Source of the DNA: Lacicoccus alkaliphilus DSM 16010
GTDB taxonomy: Bacteria > Bacillota > Bacilli > Staphylococcales > Salinicoccaceae
DNA: 64,000 bases
Assembly: GCF_900142805.1 (NCBI RefSeq)
Contig: NZ_FRCF01000002.1
Span: 784,189 to 848,188, forward strand
Reading direction: 5' to 3'
Shown here: in pieces, positions 47,516 to 56,104 of the stretch
How the letters are laid out: each line of letters opens with the position of its first letter
Position numbering within the stretch: the stretch's first letter is position 1
Notes under the pieces: generated by a model
Told to the model about the DNA's origin: nothing
Databases searched by the model: none
What the model saw: only the letters and a program-made list of their open reading frames with translations
Made by a program: the position numbers and the translations under genes

Positions 47516-48232
47516 TCAGGTGGCTCTGGGTTCCTGATAGTAATGATATTGGTTGTCCTTCTTGTATTCCGGAGACCTGCCGTTCAGGACGATTCCGATG
47601 ATGTTGGCACCGGCTTTATTGAGCAGATCCTTCGCTTCATTCAATCTTTCCCTGTTGTTGTTTTCCACATTGGTGACCATGATGACACCATTTGCATTCT
47701 TGCTCAACAGCTGGCCGTCCGTTACAGATAAGACAGGCGGTGAATCGATGATGACCATGTCGTAGTGTGTCATCAGCCTGAGCATTATCGAGTCCAATTT
47801 CGGAGCAGACAGCAGTTCGGCCGGGTTCGGCGGTATCGGGCCGGATGTGATGAGGTCCAGCCTTTCGAATTCAGTGGCCTTGATCACTTCTTCGAGAGGG
47901 ATGTCATTCACGATCAATGTGGAGAGACCGGTCCTGTTGTCCACCCTGAAAGTTTCATGGGAGGTCGGGCGCCTCAAATCTGCATCAAGCAGTAACGTCT
48001 TCTTGCCGGCCTGTGCATAAGCGACAGCCATGTTGGCTGCCACCGTCGATTTTCCTGCTGAAGCCATATCCGATGTGAAAAGTACGGATCTGATATCCCT
48101 GTTCACACTCGAGTACATTATATTTGTGCGTATGGTCCGGAACTGTTCACTCACCGTGGCATGCGGCTGCTTATCCACCACCAGGTACCTCGGCCTGGTA
48201 CCTTCATCTCTATGACCTCTGTTCATTTCCAT
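47516..48232 (-). CDS. Bacterial tyrosine kinase (CapB/EpsB/CpsD type)
   Basis: A 238-residue cytosolic BY-kinase with Walker A SDMASAGKST, Walker A-prime TLLLDADLRRP and Walker B MVIIDSPP. The C-terminal tyrosine cluster YKKDNQYHYY is the autophosphorylation tail. It works with the adjacent Wzz-type protein to control chain length. The start at 48232 has GGAGG 6 bases upstream and overlaps the Wzz gene by 23 bases. Confidence 0.93.
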   Translation of the reverse strand: MEMNRGHRDEGTRPRYLVVDKQPHATVSEQFRTIRTNIMYSSVNRDIRSVLFTSDMASAGKSTVAANMAVAYAQAGKKTLLLDADLRRPTSHETFRVDNRTGLSTLIVNDIPLEEVIKATEFERLDLITSGPIPPNPAELLSAPKLDSIMLRLMTHYDMVIIDSPPVLSVTDGQLLSKNANGVIMVTNVENNNRERLNEAKDLLNKAGANIIGIVLNGRSPEYKKDNQYHYYQEPRAT

Positions 48233-48920
48233 TTCCTGCCTCCATCCGTTCTTCAAATTTATCTATCGATCCGATGACCGGTATGTCAAGATGTTTTCCG
48301 ACATCTTCCTCATTCCTCACAGACTTGTCGAAAAATGCTTTCGTGAACACCAATGCCAGACCCAGCATCAGACCGGCCACGAGCCCTGCTGTGATGTTCA
48401 GGACAGGCTGCGGGGCGACCTGCTCCGTGTCGGCATCCATGAATGCCGAGGCCAGGACGGACACATTGTCCACGTTCATGATTTCAATCACCCTTTCCTG
48501 AAAGACACCGGCCACTTCATCCGCTATGCCCGCCGCTTCGTTCAAGCTGTCCCCCACTACGCTCACCGTGATGATCTGTGACTGGTCCTCGTTGCTGACG
48601 GTGATCTGTTCCGACAGTTCACCCGTCGACTGTTCCAGGGAGAGATTGTCTGCGACCTCACCGAGTACGATGGGGTTTAAAATGATATCCCTGTATGTGT
48701 TGACCAGCTGCAGACTCGTCTCGATGTTCTGATTGTCAACGATGCCGCTGCTCTCCGGCTGACTCACCAAAATCTGGGTCTCCGCCTCATACCGCGGTGT
48801 CAGCAGAAAGAAAGTGACCATCGCCATCATCAATCCTGAAATGACTGTAAAAAGGATGATGACCATTGCATTCTGCCTGATGATCTTCAATACCAGCTCC
48901 AGATTGACCGAATCCCCCAT
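48210..48920 (-). CDS. Chain-length determinant / kinase activator (Wzz, CapA/EpsA type)
   Basis: A 236-residue protein with two membrane helices (about 15-37 and 170-190) flanking an outward Wzz domain: PRYEAETQILVSQPE, then NTYRDIILNPIVLGEVADNL. The cytosolic tail (KAFFDKSVRNEEDVGKHLDIPVIGSI) is the kinase-activating region of the Gram-positive type. I use the ATG at 48920, 6 bases after GGGGGA. It is the first gene of the downstream EPS unit. Confidence 0.92.
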   Translation of the reverse strand: MGDSVNLELVLKIIRQNAMVIILFTVISGLMMAMVTFFLLTPRYEAETQILVSQPESSGIVDNQNIETSLQLVNTYRDIILNPIVLGEVADNLSLEQSTGELSEQITVSNEDQSQIITVSVVGDSLNEAAGIADEVAGVFQERVIEIMNVDNVSVLASAFMDADTEQVAPQPVLNITAGLVAGLMLGLALVFTKAFFDKSVRNEEDVGKHLDIPVIGSIDKFEERMEAGNGNEQRS

Positions 48921-49013
48921 GCCCATTCCCCCATAAATTCAATTTGTAAAAACCGCCTTTTCATCCCCCCATCCCAAATGAGATAAATTACACTATAACA
49001 GTACTTTCATACT

Positions 49014-49041
49014 ATTATATCAACGGAAAATGAATAATCAA
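49014..49041 (-). promoter_or_regulatory. Promoter of the wzz-to-DUF218 EPS unit
   Basis: On the minus strand TTGATT (49036-49041), 16 bases, then a perfect TATAAT (49014-49019). It predicts a leader of about 85 bases. The rest of the 48921-49347 gap is AT-rich (about 430 bases); I see no gene in it. Confidence 0.65.
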
Positions 49042-49347
49042 TACTTTTCTGAATATTTAATCATAAAGAACTGTTCATTAGAATAAGTTGTAAAAAATTT
49101 ACTGTTAACCTATTTTACCTTTTGTATAATCTGAAAATTCTGTTTATAGTCCCATAAAACAACTACTTATAGGCTTTGAAACGGATTTTTGTTTAGAAAT
49201 CGAGCCAATTAGATGAATCACACGTTAAATTGACAGTCAAATTTATCTTTTTTTAGTATATAACTAGGGGCTTAGCCAACTATATTATTGAATATTATGT
49301 ATAAATTTTCATATGTGAAAACCACATGATTTAATTTGCCGTTTCAG

Positions 49348-49396
49348 TAAAAAAATTAAAAAATGAGGCAGGACCGTCGACGGTGGCCTGCCTCAT
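49348..49396 (-). terminator. Terminator of the upstream EPS unit
   Basis: A long hairpin: ATGAGGCAGG (49363-49372) pairs with 49387-49396, with an inner self-complementary ACCGTCGACGGT. A T-rich run follows on the minus strand. It closes the GT4 gene and separates the two EPS units. Confidence 0.92.
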
Positions 49397-49411
49397 CAAA
49401 TTTAAGTTGTT

Positions 49412-50584
49412 TCAAGGATGCTTCATTGCATGCACCCTCTCCGGATCCGCCCCGAGACTGTCATAAAACTTCAGCAATTCCTCCTGCATGAAGGCCCGGT
49501 CGAAATGATCCGCCACGAATTCACGGGACACCGATGCCATCTTTTCAACTGCTTCCGGATGTTCGATGAGATGGTTGATCGTGCCAGTGAGACCCGCCGT
49601 ATCCTTATCCTTTACGATCATCCCTGTCCGTCCGTGGATGAGGGTGTCCCTCGCTCCTGTCACGTCAAATGCAACGACGGGTACGCCCATGGCCTGTGCC
49701 TCGATGCTGACGTTCCCGAACCCTTCGCGGTAAGTCGGAAAAATGAACAAGTCCATCAGGCGGTAATATTTCTGGATGTCGAGCGTGTATCCGCACAGTA
49801 TTATATTTTCCTTGCCATATATCTTATCGATGTTCTCCTGACGGATCGCGTCACTGTCTTCGAAGTCCCCGACGATGACAAGCTTCAAGTTCGGATGTAC
49901 GGCGGACAGTGCCTCGAACGCCTCGATCAGTTCATTGCAGCCTTTATCTTTGGTGATCCGCCCGATATAGCCCAGGACGAAATCTTCCGGCCCTATGCCC
50001 AGATCCTCTTTCAACGACTTGACCTCCACTGCCGGGACGCGCTCAGGATTGAAAGTCTCCAGATCGATGCCGTTGCTGCTGCCTTTGCCGATACGCATCA
50101 CTTTATCCGATGTCACGAGCTTCCTCCTGATCACTTCCTGTTCAAGGCTTTCTGAAATGACGATCACATGTGTGCTGAGCATACATGCGGTCCTTTCTGT
50201 CATATGGAGCACCCTGGACTTGATCCCCTTCGCCGTCTCGAGCCTGAGGCCCCGGATGATGTAAATGCGGGTGCCCACACGGGTCAAAAATCCCGCAATC
50301 ATCCCGAGCAGTCCTGCCTTTGCCGTACTGAAACTGATGATGTCCGGAGATTCCCGCTTCAAGTATTTGATGAGCCTGTATAGCGCGGAGACGTCTTTTA
50401 CGATATGGATCTCCCTTTCGAACGGGATGTGATCCGGTTTGATATCCTGATATGTTTTCTCGAAATCATTGTTGCAGACCACCTTCACCTCATAGCCATG
50501 CTTTTCCAAAAACTTCACCTGACCCCTCAGGAACAATATACTCAGTGAAGATGTGACTCCATGGACGATTTTCTTTGTCATCAA
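49412..50584 (-). CDS. GT4-family glycosyltransferase of the EPS locus
   Basis: A 390-residue GT-B enzyme. The C-terminal donor-binding part contains LGYIGRITKDKGCNELIEAF, then FIFPTYREGFGNVSIEAQAMGVPVVAFDV with the EGFGNVSIEA nucleotide-sugar motif. The N-terminal part has the acceptor-domain pattern LKRESPDIISFSTAKAGLLG. It resembles CapM/EpsD-type transferases that extend the lipid-linked repeat unit. It is the only clear GT4 in the unit, so the repeat unit may be short. It is followed by a strong terminator. Confidence 0.88.
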   Translation of the reverse strand: MMTKKIVHGVTSSLSILFLRGQVKFLEKHGYEVKVVCNNDFEKTYQDIKPDHIPFEREIHIVKDVSALYRLIKYLKRESPDIISFSTAKAGLLGMIAGFLTRVGTRIYIIRGLRLETAKGIKSRVLHMTERTACMLSTHVIVISESLEQEVIRRKLVTSDKVMRIGKGSSNGIDLETFNPERVPAVEVKSLKEDLGIGPEDFVLGYIGRITKDKGCNELIEAFEALSAVHPNLKLVIVGDFEDSDAIRQENIDKIYGKENIILCGYTLDIQKYYRLMDLFIFPTYREGFGNVSIEAQAMGVPVVAFDVTGARDTLIHGRTGMIVKDKDTAGLTGTINHLIEHPEAVEKMASVSREFVADHFDRAFMQEELLKFYDSLGADPERVHAMKHP

Positions 50585-50593
50585 ATCCTCCCC

Positions 50594-51727
50594 CTACTCT
50601 TTGAGCATACGGATCATCTTCTCGGTATCATCACCAAAGACAGATCTGCCGCTGACCATTTGCGGAAACCACACGGTCATGCCGTTCACATTGAATTCCA
50701 GCAGTACGATATCGTTGTTTTCATCCAACGTCACATCCCAGGAAATGATTTTCATATGCGGTGTCTTTTCATGCATCTTTTTTGTGACCGCAATGATATC
50801 CCTCACTTTTGGCAGATGATACTCGCCGAATACAGCACCCGTGTCCGGATGTGCCTGATGGACTTCTTTATAATGGGTGAATCCTTCCTTGTACAATTTT
50901 CCATCATCGGATACCGCAATCGATATGCCGCCTGCCTGGATATTATCGACATGATGCCCTTCCCTTCCCATGCTCAACGTGACCGGGCCATGCTCAATCC
51001 TGTCTTCAAGGAGATATGTGATCACCCTGAAAGTATTGACGGAACCGGGATACAACTCTGTAAGCTTATGATGGGGGACGATCTTCTCCTGTACGATGAA
51101 ATTTTCCCCATATGAGTTCAGGACTTCCTCAATCGGCCGTCCGCTTTTCCTGTCCTTCCCATCCTTGAAATTACAGAGGCGTATCGAATCACCGGAACTC
51201 GTATCCAGCGTGGCCTTGACCACACATCCCCCGATATCCGCCAATCGCTCCAATGCCTCATCCCGCGTAATGATTTCCCGGTCCGGGGTGTAGAAGATGC
51301 CACTGTTGTTCATGATGTAGGTCTCCGGTAACCTCACACCTTCGACATCACGGTAAAATAAAGGCAGTAGGCTCTTATCACTGATGATGTTTCCAATCTC
51401 CCTGTCATTCAATTTGGGTTCGAGTTTCATCGTGACGAATATTTCAGGAAAATAATTTTTATTGAACTTCCCGGTATAACTTTGGTATAAACGGTGCCAC
51501 AATACAGGGATTTTCAGACCAAGATTTTTCTGCCATAAATGATGGATGGATCTCTTCTGTTGATCACTCAGTTCCACATCTTTGTATAAATTCCTCTTAT
51601 GAATGATGTTGTACACTTCCCCGGCAAAAATCTTCACCAGGTAAAGTGAATTGATCACATTCATGGCACCTCTGGTGAAAAACCTTACATAACGTCTTAA
51701 AATGATATAATTCTCCCTTTTCTTCAC
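50594..51727 (-). CDS. Sugar-transfer-associated ATP-grasp protein
   Basis: A 377-residue protein of the ATP-grasp group found beside sugar transferases. The lysine region is GGCVVKATLDTSSGDSIRL, FIVQEKIVPHHKLTELYPGSVNTFRVITYL forms the central lobe, and metal-binding residues lie in IISWDVTLDENNDIVLLEFNVNG. It is expected to ligate a carboxylate and an amine, for example to add an amino-acid-type substituent to the sugar. The start is a GTG at 51727 with GGGGAG upstream. It is 9 bases before the GT4 gene. Confidence 0.82.
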   Translation of the reverse strand: MKKRENYIILRRYVRFFTRGAMNVINSLYLVKIFAGEVYNIIHKRNLYKDVELSDQQKRSIHHLWQKNLGLKIPVLWHRLYQSYTGKFNKNYFPEIFVTMKLEPKLNDREIGNIISDKSLLPLFYRDVEGVRLPETYIMNNSGIFYTPDREIITRDEALERLADIGGCVVKATLDTSSGDSIRLCNFKDGKDRKSGRPIEEVLNSYGENFIVQEKIVPHHKLTELYPGSVNTFRVITYLLEDRIEHGPVTLSMGREGHHVDNIQAGGISIAVSDDGKLYKEGFTHYKEVHQAHPDTGAVFGEYHLPKVRDIIAVTKKMHEKTPHMKIISWDVTLDENNDIVLLEFNVNGMTVWFPQMVSGRSVFGDDTEKMIRMLKE

Positions 51728-51866
51728 ATTTCCAATCTCCCCTCTTCAGGCTGAACCATAACCCTCCTATGATAAAATACTCTTTAGTTGTCTTTTTACA
51801 ATCCATCCATTTTAATCCATTATATGCAATCATCCTCATTTACGCAACGAAATTCTGAATGTTCAA

Positions 51867-52634
51867 TCATTTGACCTTCCTGACAAGTCGTCCGTAAATA
51901 TACTGGAGCAATGTGGGGTGTGACCATATCCTGCTCTCCTCGGTCAATGGTTCCATGAGGTGAAAGTCATCATCAAGTATTGATTTTACGATGTCATTAT
52001 AGTTCTCCAGGGCTGCAGCCGCCTGGAGATGGGTGTAAGTCAGGAAATTATCCCCTCCCGTCACTTGAACCATTTTTTGATCCAGCACCGCTCCTGTATC
52101 TATGCCTGTATCGACAAAATGTGTGGTCACACCGGCCAAAGTGCCCTCATTATTGTACAGGGCCCAGTAGCCTCCATGCACACCCCTATACTTCGGTGTG
52201 ATGCCCACATGTATGTTCAGGAAATGTCCGTCCACAGCCTCGAGGATATGTCTTTTGATGATCGGAGTGCCGTTGATGATCACAAGGTCCGGCTGAAGTT
52301 CCCCCAGCCGCTTCCGCATATGATCCGAGTTGACGGACCCGATATATTCCTTCTTTTCATCAGGAATATCCGTTTCATCCAATCCATACTCCTGTCTTAT
52401 TGCTTCAATCCGCCTGTCTGCTTCTTTGCGCAGGAACAACTTCGTATACATGACGAACAGGACCTGTCCGATGAATTTGAACAGACCCAGCTTCTTAATC
52501 CTTCGCTTCAAAAAATCGCGCCTGCTGCCTTCCCCGACGATGAATACCCTTGAAACATCAAAGTCCTTCACCACATGATTGTACACGTAATTCGACTGGT
52601 CGCCCTCACCGCATATCATGATGATTTTGTTCAT
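51867..52634 (-). CDS. Formyltransferase-fold enzyme (first of two)
   Basis: A 255-residue protein with the formyl-THF transferase fold. The catalytic Asn and His are in FLNIHVGITPKYRG and the Asp in FVDTGIDTGAVL, all intact. It lacks the C-terminal domain of methionyl-tRNA formyltransferase. In an EPS locus it probably N-formylates an amino sugar. It starts 29 bases inside the polysaccharide-deacetylase-like gene, so the two are coupled. The acceptor is unknown. Confidence 0.82.
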   Translation of the reverse strand: MNKIIMICGEGDQSNYVYNHVVKDFDVSRVFIVGEGSRRDFLKRRIKKLGLFKFIGQVLFVMYTKLFLRKEADRRIEAIRQEYGLDETDIPDEKKEYIGSVNSDHMRKRLGELQPDLVIINGTPIIKRHILEAVDGHFLNIHVGITPKYRGVHGGYWALYNNEGTLAGVTTHFVDTGIDTGAVLDQKMVQVTGGDNFLTYTHLQAAAALENYNDIVKSILDDDFHLMEPLTEESRIWSHPTLLQYIYGRLVRKVK

Positions 52635-53622
52635 AAGCTTTCACCTTTTCCACATAGGATTCCATACTTTCAGAACTGAAATGATATGTCTGCTTCAAAT
52701 ATTTGAAATGGTCGATGATTTCCTCTAAAAATTGAAAGTTTTCTGCTGTGCAGCCGGAAAAGTTATGGGGGTGCCACCAGAGATGATAGTACAGGTTGTT
52801 TTTTGCAGCATGGGTCATCTCATTTTTGATCCTTCTCAGCTGAAGCTTTCTGAATCTGTGGTTCCTCCTGCTCATCGGCCGCAGGAAGCGGCTCGCTTTC
52901 ATATTGTATAGACCGGCTTCCGGGAGGGGCGGCGGATGGGTGATGCTGCCGGCAATGTTCACGTAATTGTCCAGCAGGTGTAATGCTCTGATCAACAAAT
53001 TATCTTCTCTTCTTGTTTTATATATGAAGTGGTCGGGATTTCCCCTGTAAATATCAATCCCATGATTTCGGAGGATGGATAACGCACCGCTGTCATACTG
53101 GTTTCTCGGGAAGACAATACTTTTGATGCAGATATCATGCTGTGCGGCGATATCGACGGCGATCGAGACATCCTTGTCCAGTTCCGCCTGCGTCTGCCCT
53201 TTTTCAAGGCAGTAATAATGGGATGCTGTATGGGTCCCGATATCCTGATGCTTTGAGTCACTCAGCTTCCCCACTAATTCCGGGGCGAAGAACAGGTCAC
53301 CGGTGTAGTCTTCATGGGTCAGTGCCTCCCTGAATGTTTGATAGTTATCGAACCTCGGATGCTTATAGGCCGGAAGATCATCACCACGCATCACTTCCAT
53401 CAGTGCATCGGCGCCGTCAAGCATTAAAAAGCCCACTGTGGCCCATGTGACTTTCACATCATTCACTTCAAAAAAATCGATGAGGTCCGAAGCTGCTGTT
53501 CTTGTGTGCTTCATCCTGGTCAATTGGCGGCCCATACTGTCACTGTCGATATACCCCCAGAACAGTTCGAAATCCAAAGAGATGATCAAAGATCCATTAT
53601 CCAATTCCACCACCACTTTCAA
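52606..53622 (-). CDS. Polysaccharide-deacetylase-like protein (CE4/NodB fold)
   Basis: A 338-residue protein with a NodB-like barrel: IISLDFELFWGYID replaces the canonical TFDDG, VTWATVGFLML matches the second motif, and IGTHTASHYYC retains the two metal-binding histidines. WWHPHNF near the end supplies the last motif. No signal peptide is present, so it likely acts on a cytosolic lipid-linked or nucleotide sugar. The start is uncertain (TTG at 53622, or a TTG six codons on). The D-F-E variant may alter activity. Confidence 0.78.
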   Translation of the reverse strand: MKVVVELDNGSLIISLDFELFWGYIDSDSMGRQLTRMKHTRTAASDLIDFFEVNDVKVTWATVGFLMLDGADALMEVMRGDDLPAYKHPRFDNYQTFREALTHEDYTGDLFFAPELVGKLSDSKHQDIGTHTASHYYCLEKGQTQAELDKDVSIAVDIAAQHDICIKSIVFPRNQYDSGALSILRNHGIDIYRGNPDHFIYKTRREDNLLIRALHLLDNYVNIAGSITHPPPLPEAGLYNMKASRFLRPMSRRNHRFRKLQLRRIKNEMTHAAKNNLYYHLWWHPHNFSGCTAENFQFLEEIIDHFKYLKQTYHFSSESMESYVEKVKAYEQNHHDMR

Positions 53623-53660
53623 TATTTAGGAAATCATGACATGCTTCCGCCGTATCAATC

Positions 53661-54314
53661 TCACTTCCTGACTGCGCGGATCAGCATGAAAGCTTCCGCA
53701 TGCGCCACGTTGATCGTCGACCCCCTGTACACGGACAATGCCCGCATCGCTTCAAGCGACCTTGGGTGGGGGAATTCTTTCAGTTCTCCCTTGTAAAATG
53801 CCATCGCTTTGAGTTTATCTTCCATAGTATCCGTGATATCGAAGAACACATTCGGCATGAAGACATGATCGACCGTCGGTGTATTCCATTCCGTCTCCGA
53901 CAATGTTTCATAAGCAAGCACCTCTTTCAGGTTCGGCACATTGAATGGACGCAGTGCGACCATTGCGCTGTAGGTCACCTCGGCATGGTCAAAGTTCATG
54001 TCTCCCTTATGCGGTAAAAAAACCACTTCCGGCTCCACCTGCTGAACCACATCATGCACTTTCCCGTTGAATTCTGCTGTATCGTAATGCCTCAGACCAA
54101 TCATGGGCAAATTCAGAAAGATCGTTTCTTTAATGCCCAAAAATTCATGGGCCGCTTTCGCCTGAGTCTGTTCTTCCTTCGTCCATTCCGGATCGGGCGT
54201 ACTCGTCACTTCACATACATATACGGAGTGCCCCGCCTTCACATACTTCGCGATCGTCCCCCCGACGCCCAGCACTTCATCATCATTATGCGGTGCAAAC
54301 ACCAGAATCTTCAT
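53661..54314 (-). CDS. PIG-L/LmbE-family deacetylase
   Basis: A 217-residue zinc-dependent N-acetyl-sugar deacetylase. The signature is APHNDDEVLGVGG (Asn in place of the usual Pro) and the second metal motif is HKGDMNFDHAEV. BshB, which acts in bacillithiol synthesis, is in the same family, but here the gene sits in an EPS unit. It would free an amine for the formyltransferases. It lies 12 bases upstream of neither promoter nor terminator, consistent with operon reading from the formyltransferase gene. Confidence 0.85.
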   Translation of the reverse strand: MKILVFAPHNDDEVLGVGGTIAKYVKAGHSVYVCEVTSTPDPEWTKEEQTQAKAAHEFLGIKETIFLNLPMIGLRHYDTAEFNGKVHDVVQQVEPEVVFLPHKGDMNFDHAEVTYSAMVALRPFNVPNLKEVLAYETLSETEWNTPTVDHVFMPNVFFDITDTMEDKLKAMAFYKGELKEFPHPRSLEAMRALSVYRGSTINVAHAEAFMLIRAVRK

Positions 54315-54326
54315 TCCCCATCCCCC

Positions 54327-55229
54327 CTAAATGAATTTATTCCCCTCGATGAATCTGACGCCGGCTTCCATTTCATAATCTGTGACCTTCAAGATGCCGT
54401 CCCTGCAAAATATCTCGATGCCGCCTCCCCCGGACCGTATGATCTGGCCCGGCAAGCCGTAATACGTGTCGTTTGTCTGCACCTCACCCCGCCAGAAGAT
54501 GACCTTTTCACCTTTATATGTGGAGAAGGCCCCCGGATAGGGCTTCGATGTCGCCCGGATCAATTTATGGATGTCCCGGACGGAGTCGTTCCAGTCGATC
54601 CGCCCGTCCTCCGGCACCCGCTTCAGCAGATACGTCGCCGCTGCCTCATCCTGCGGCCGTGAGGTGAGCGCCCCGTCCTTGATCTTCTGTATGACGCCCG
54701 GCATCATCCTTTTCAATGCAGCGTTCGATGCCGCCTCCACATCTTCTGCATAATCATCCCCGCCGATCACATAAGGTTCCTGATCGATGATCTCCCCTGT
54801 ATCCGTACCGTCATCTATGTAGAACAATGAACATTTGGATGCCCGGACACCGAGCAGTATCTGCCAAGGAATCGCAGCCCGCCCCCTGAATTTCGGGAGT
54901 GCCGTCGGATGGAAGCCGATCACCCCGTTCCGCGCGGCATTGATGATGCGCGGGCCCACCAGCTGGGACAGTCCGATGACGAAGATGTAATCCGGCGCCA
55001 TCTCCTCCATCAGCCGGATATGCTCATCATCATTGATGTGTCTGAAATCGACGTACTTGAGGCCGTGTTCAGTGGCCACCTTGGATAAATCACTGTAGCC
55101 GGAGACATCCGCCGAGTAATCCTCCTTGAGGGAGAACACCATATCCGGCGGGCATCCATTCTCGATCAGACTTTCCAGCACGATTTCACTTGATATCACG
55201 GAACCTATGAATATGATGCCGTTGGCCAT
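54327..55229 (-). CDS. Formyltransferase-fold enzyme with C-terminal domain (second of two)
   Basis: A 300-residue protein with an N-terminal formyltransferase domain and a C-terminal OB-like domain (from about residue 205), as in ArnA-N and sugar N-formyltransferases. GFHPTALPKFRGRAAIP contains the catalytic His, but the usual Asn two residues before it is Gly. The Asp is present in IDDGTDTGEII. The likely substrate is a UDP- or lipid-linked 4-amino sugar. I start at 55229, 6 bases after AGGGG. It lies between the PIG-L gene and the initiating transferase. Confidence 0.82.
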   Translation of the reverse strand: MANGIIFIGSVISSEIVLESLIENGCPPDMVFSLKEDYSADVSGYSDLSKVATEHGLKYVDFRHINDDEHIRLMEEMAPDYIFVIGLSQLVGPRIINAARNGVIGFHPTALPKFRGRAAIPWQILLGVRASKCSLFYIDDGTDTGEIIDQEPYVIGGDDYAEDVEAASNAALKRMMPGVIQKIKDGALTSRPQDEAAATYLLKRVPEDGRIDWNDSVRDIHKLIRATSKPYPGAFSTYKGEKVIFWRGEVQTNDTYYGLPGQIIRSGGGGIEIFCRDGILKVTDYEMEAGVRFIEGNKFI

Positions 55230-55247
55230 GGCCATCCCCTGCTTTCA

Positions 55248-55829
55248 TCATTTTTTGAACCTTTCCTCACCCAGCACTACGATCAGCAACGTTTTCAGCA
55301 GGATCTTCATATCTAAAAATAAGGAAAACCGCCTGACGTATTCGATGTCATATTCTATCCTTTCCTCCCAGCTGAGCGATGTATTGCCGTTGACCTGGGC
55401 GAACCCCGTCATGCCCGGCCTCATGCCGAGCCTCTGCTTCTCACGCGCATTGTACTGCCGGGTCTGCTGCTCGATGGTCGGCCTCGGGCCCACCAGGCTC
55501 ATATCCCCCTTCAGTACATTGAAGAGCTGCGGCAGTTCATCCACTTTCAACCTTCTGATCGTTCTGCCGAATGCCGTGAGCCGCTCCTCATCCTTATCGA
55601 ATGCAAAATTGTTTTCCGCTTCGGCATCCGCCTTCATGCTCCTGAATTTGAATATGACATAAGGTGCTTCTGCCCGCCCCACCCGCTGCTGCAAGAAAAA
55701 GACCGGACCCGGCATGGTCAAAATGATCGTCACCGCAGTCGCAATCAGCAGAGGCGACAACACGACCAGCAATAGGGCGCTCACAAAGACATCGATGCCC
55801 CGCTTGATCTTCAAGTGCCTGTCCTTCAT
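55248..55829 (-). CDS. Initiating sugar transferase (undecaprenyl-phosphate acceptor)
   Basis: A 193-residue polyprenyl-phosphate sugar-1-phosphate transferase of the PglC/EpsL type. One membrane segment is near the N-terminus (about 13-37), followed by FLQQRVGRAEAPYVIFKFRSM, RRLKVDELPQLFNVLKGDMSLVGPRP and RPGMTGFAQVNG. It starts each repeat unit by loading a sugar phosphate onto undecaprenyl phosphate. PglC-type enzymes accept bacillosamine-like sugars, which fits the EpsC/EpsN products. It is the first gene of the upstream EPS unit. Confidence 0.93.
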   Translation of the reverse strand: MKDRHLKIKRGIDVFVSALLLVVLSPLLIATAVTIILTMPGPVFFLQQRVGRAEAPYVIFKFRSMKADAEAENNFAFDKDEERLTAFGRTIRRLKVDELPQLFNVLKGDMSLVGPRPTIEQQTRQYNAREKQRLGMRPGMTGFAQVNGNTSLSWEERIEYDIEYVRRFSLFLDMKILLKTLLIVVLGEERFKK

Positions 55830-55912
55830 CACCAGTCCCCCTCCGGGCCTCTAAAAGTGCACGCCTCATAATTGTAATTATAATCCTTTATTGAATTAAT
55901 ACCCATAACCCT

Positions 55913-55941
55913 ATAATAATCTCATTTTAGAGATATGTCCA
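55913..55941 (-). promoter_or_regulatory. Promoter of the upstream EPS unit
   Basis: On the minus strand TGGACA (55936-55941), 17 bases, then TATTAT (55913-55918). Each hexamer has one mismatch to the SigA consensus. The start codon of the sugar transferase is about 85 bases downstream. Confidence 0.6.
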
Positions 55942-56027
55942 TATAAAATTTTAATTATTCATAACTGTCTGAATACTTTTCATGCCATGCCGTGCCCGTC
56001 CCCATGCGGCTCAATTACCTTTGAACA

Positions 56028-56057
56028 CAAAAATCCCGGGGACGGCGCCCCCGGGAT
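56028..56057 (-). terminator. Terminator of the oligopeptide-binding protein gene
   Basis: A 9-bp stem (56033-56041 with 56049-56057) very rich in G and C, followed on the minus strand by TTTTTGTG. It protects the EPS promoter from upstream reading. Confidence 0.85.
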
Positions 56058-56104
56058 CTTTGTCATATATCATATTACTTATCCTGTACTTCCCACGTCA
56101 TTTC

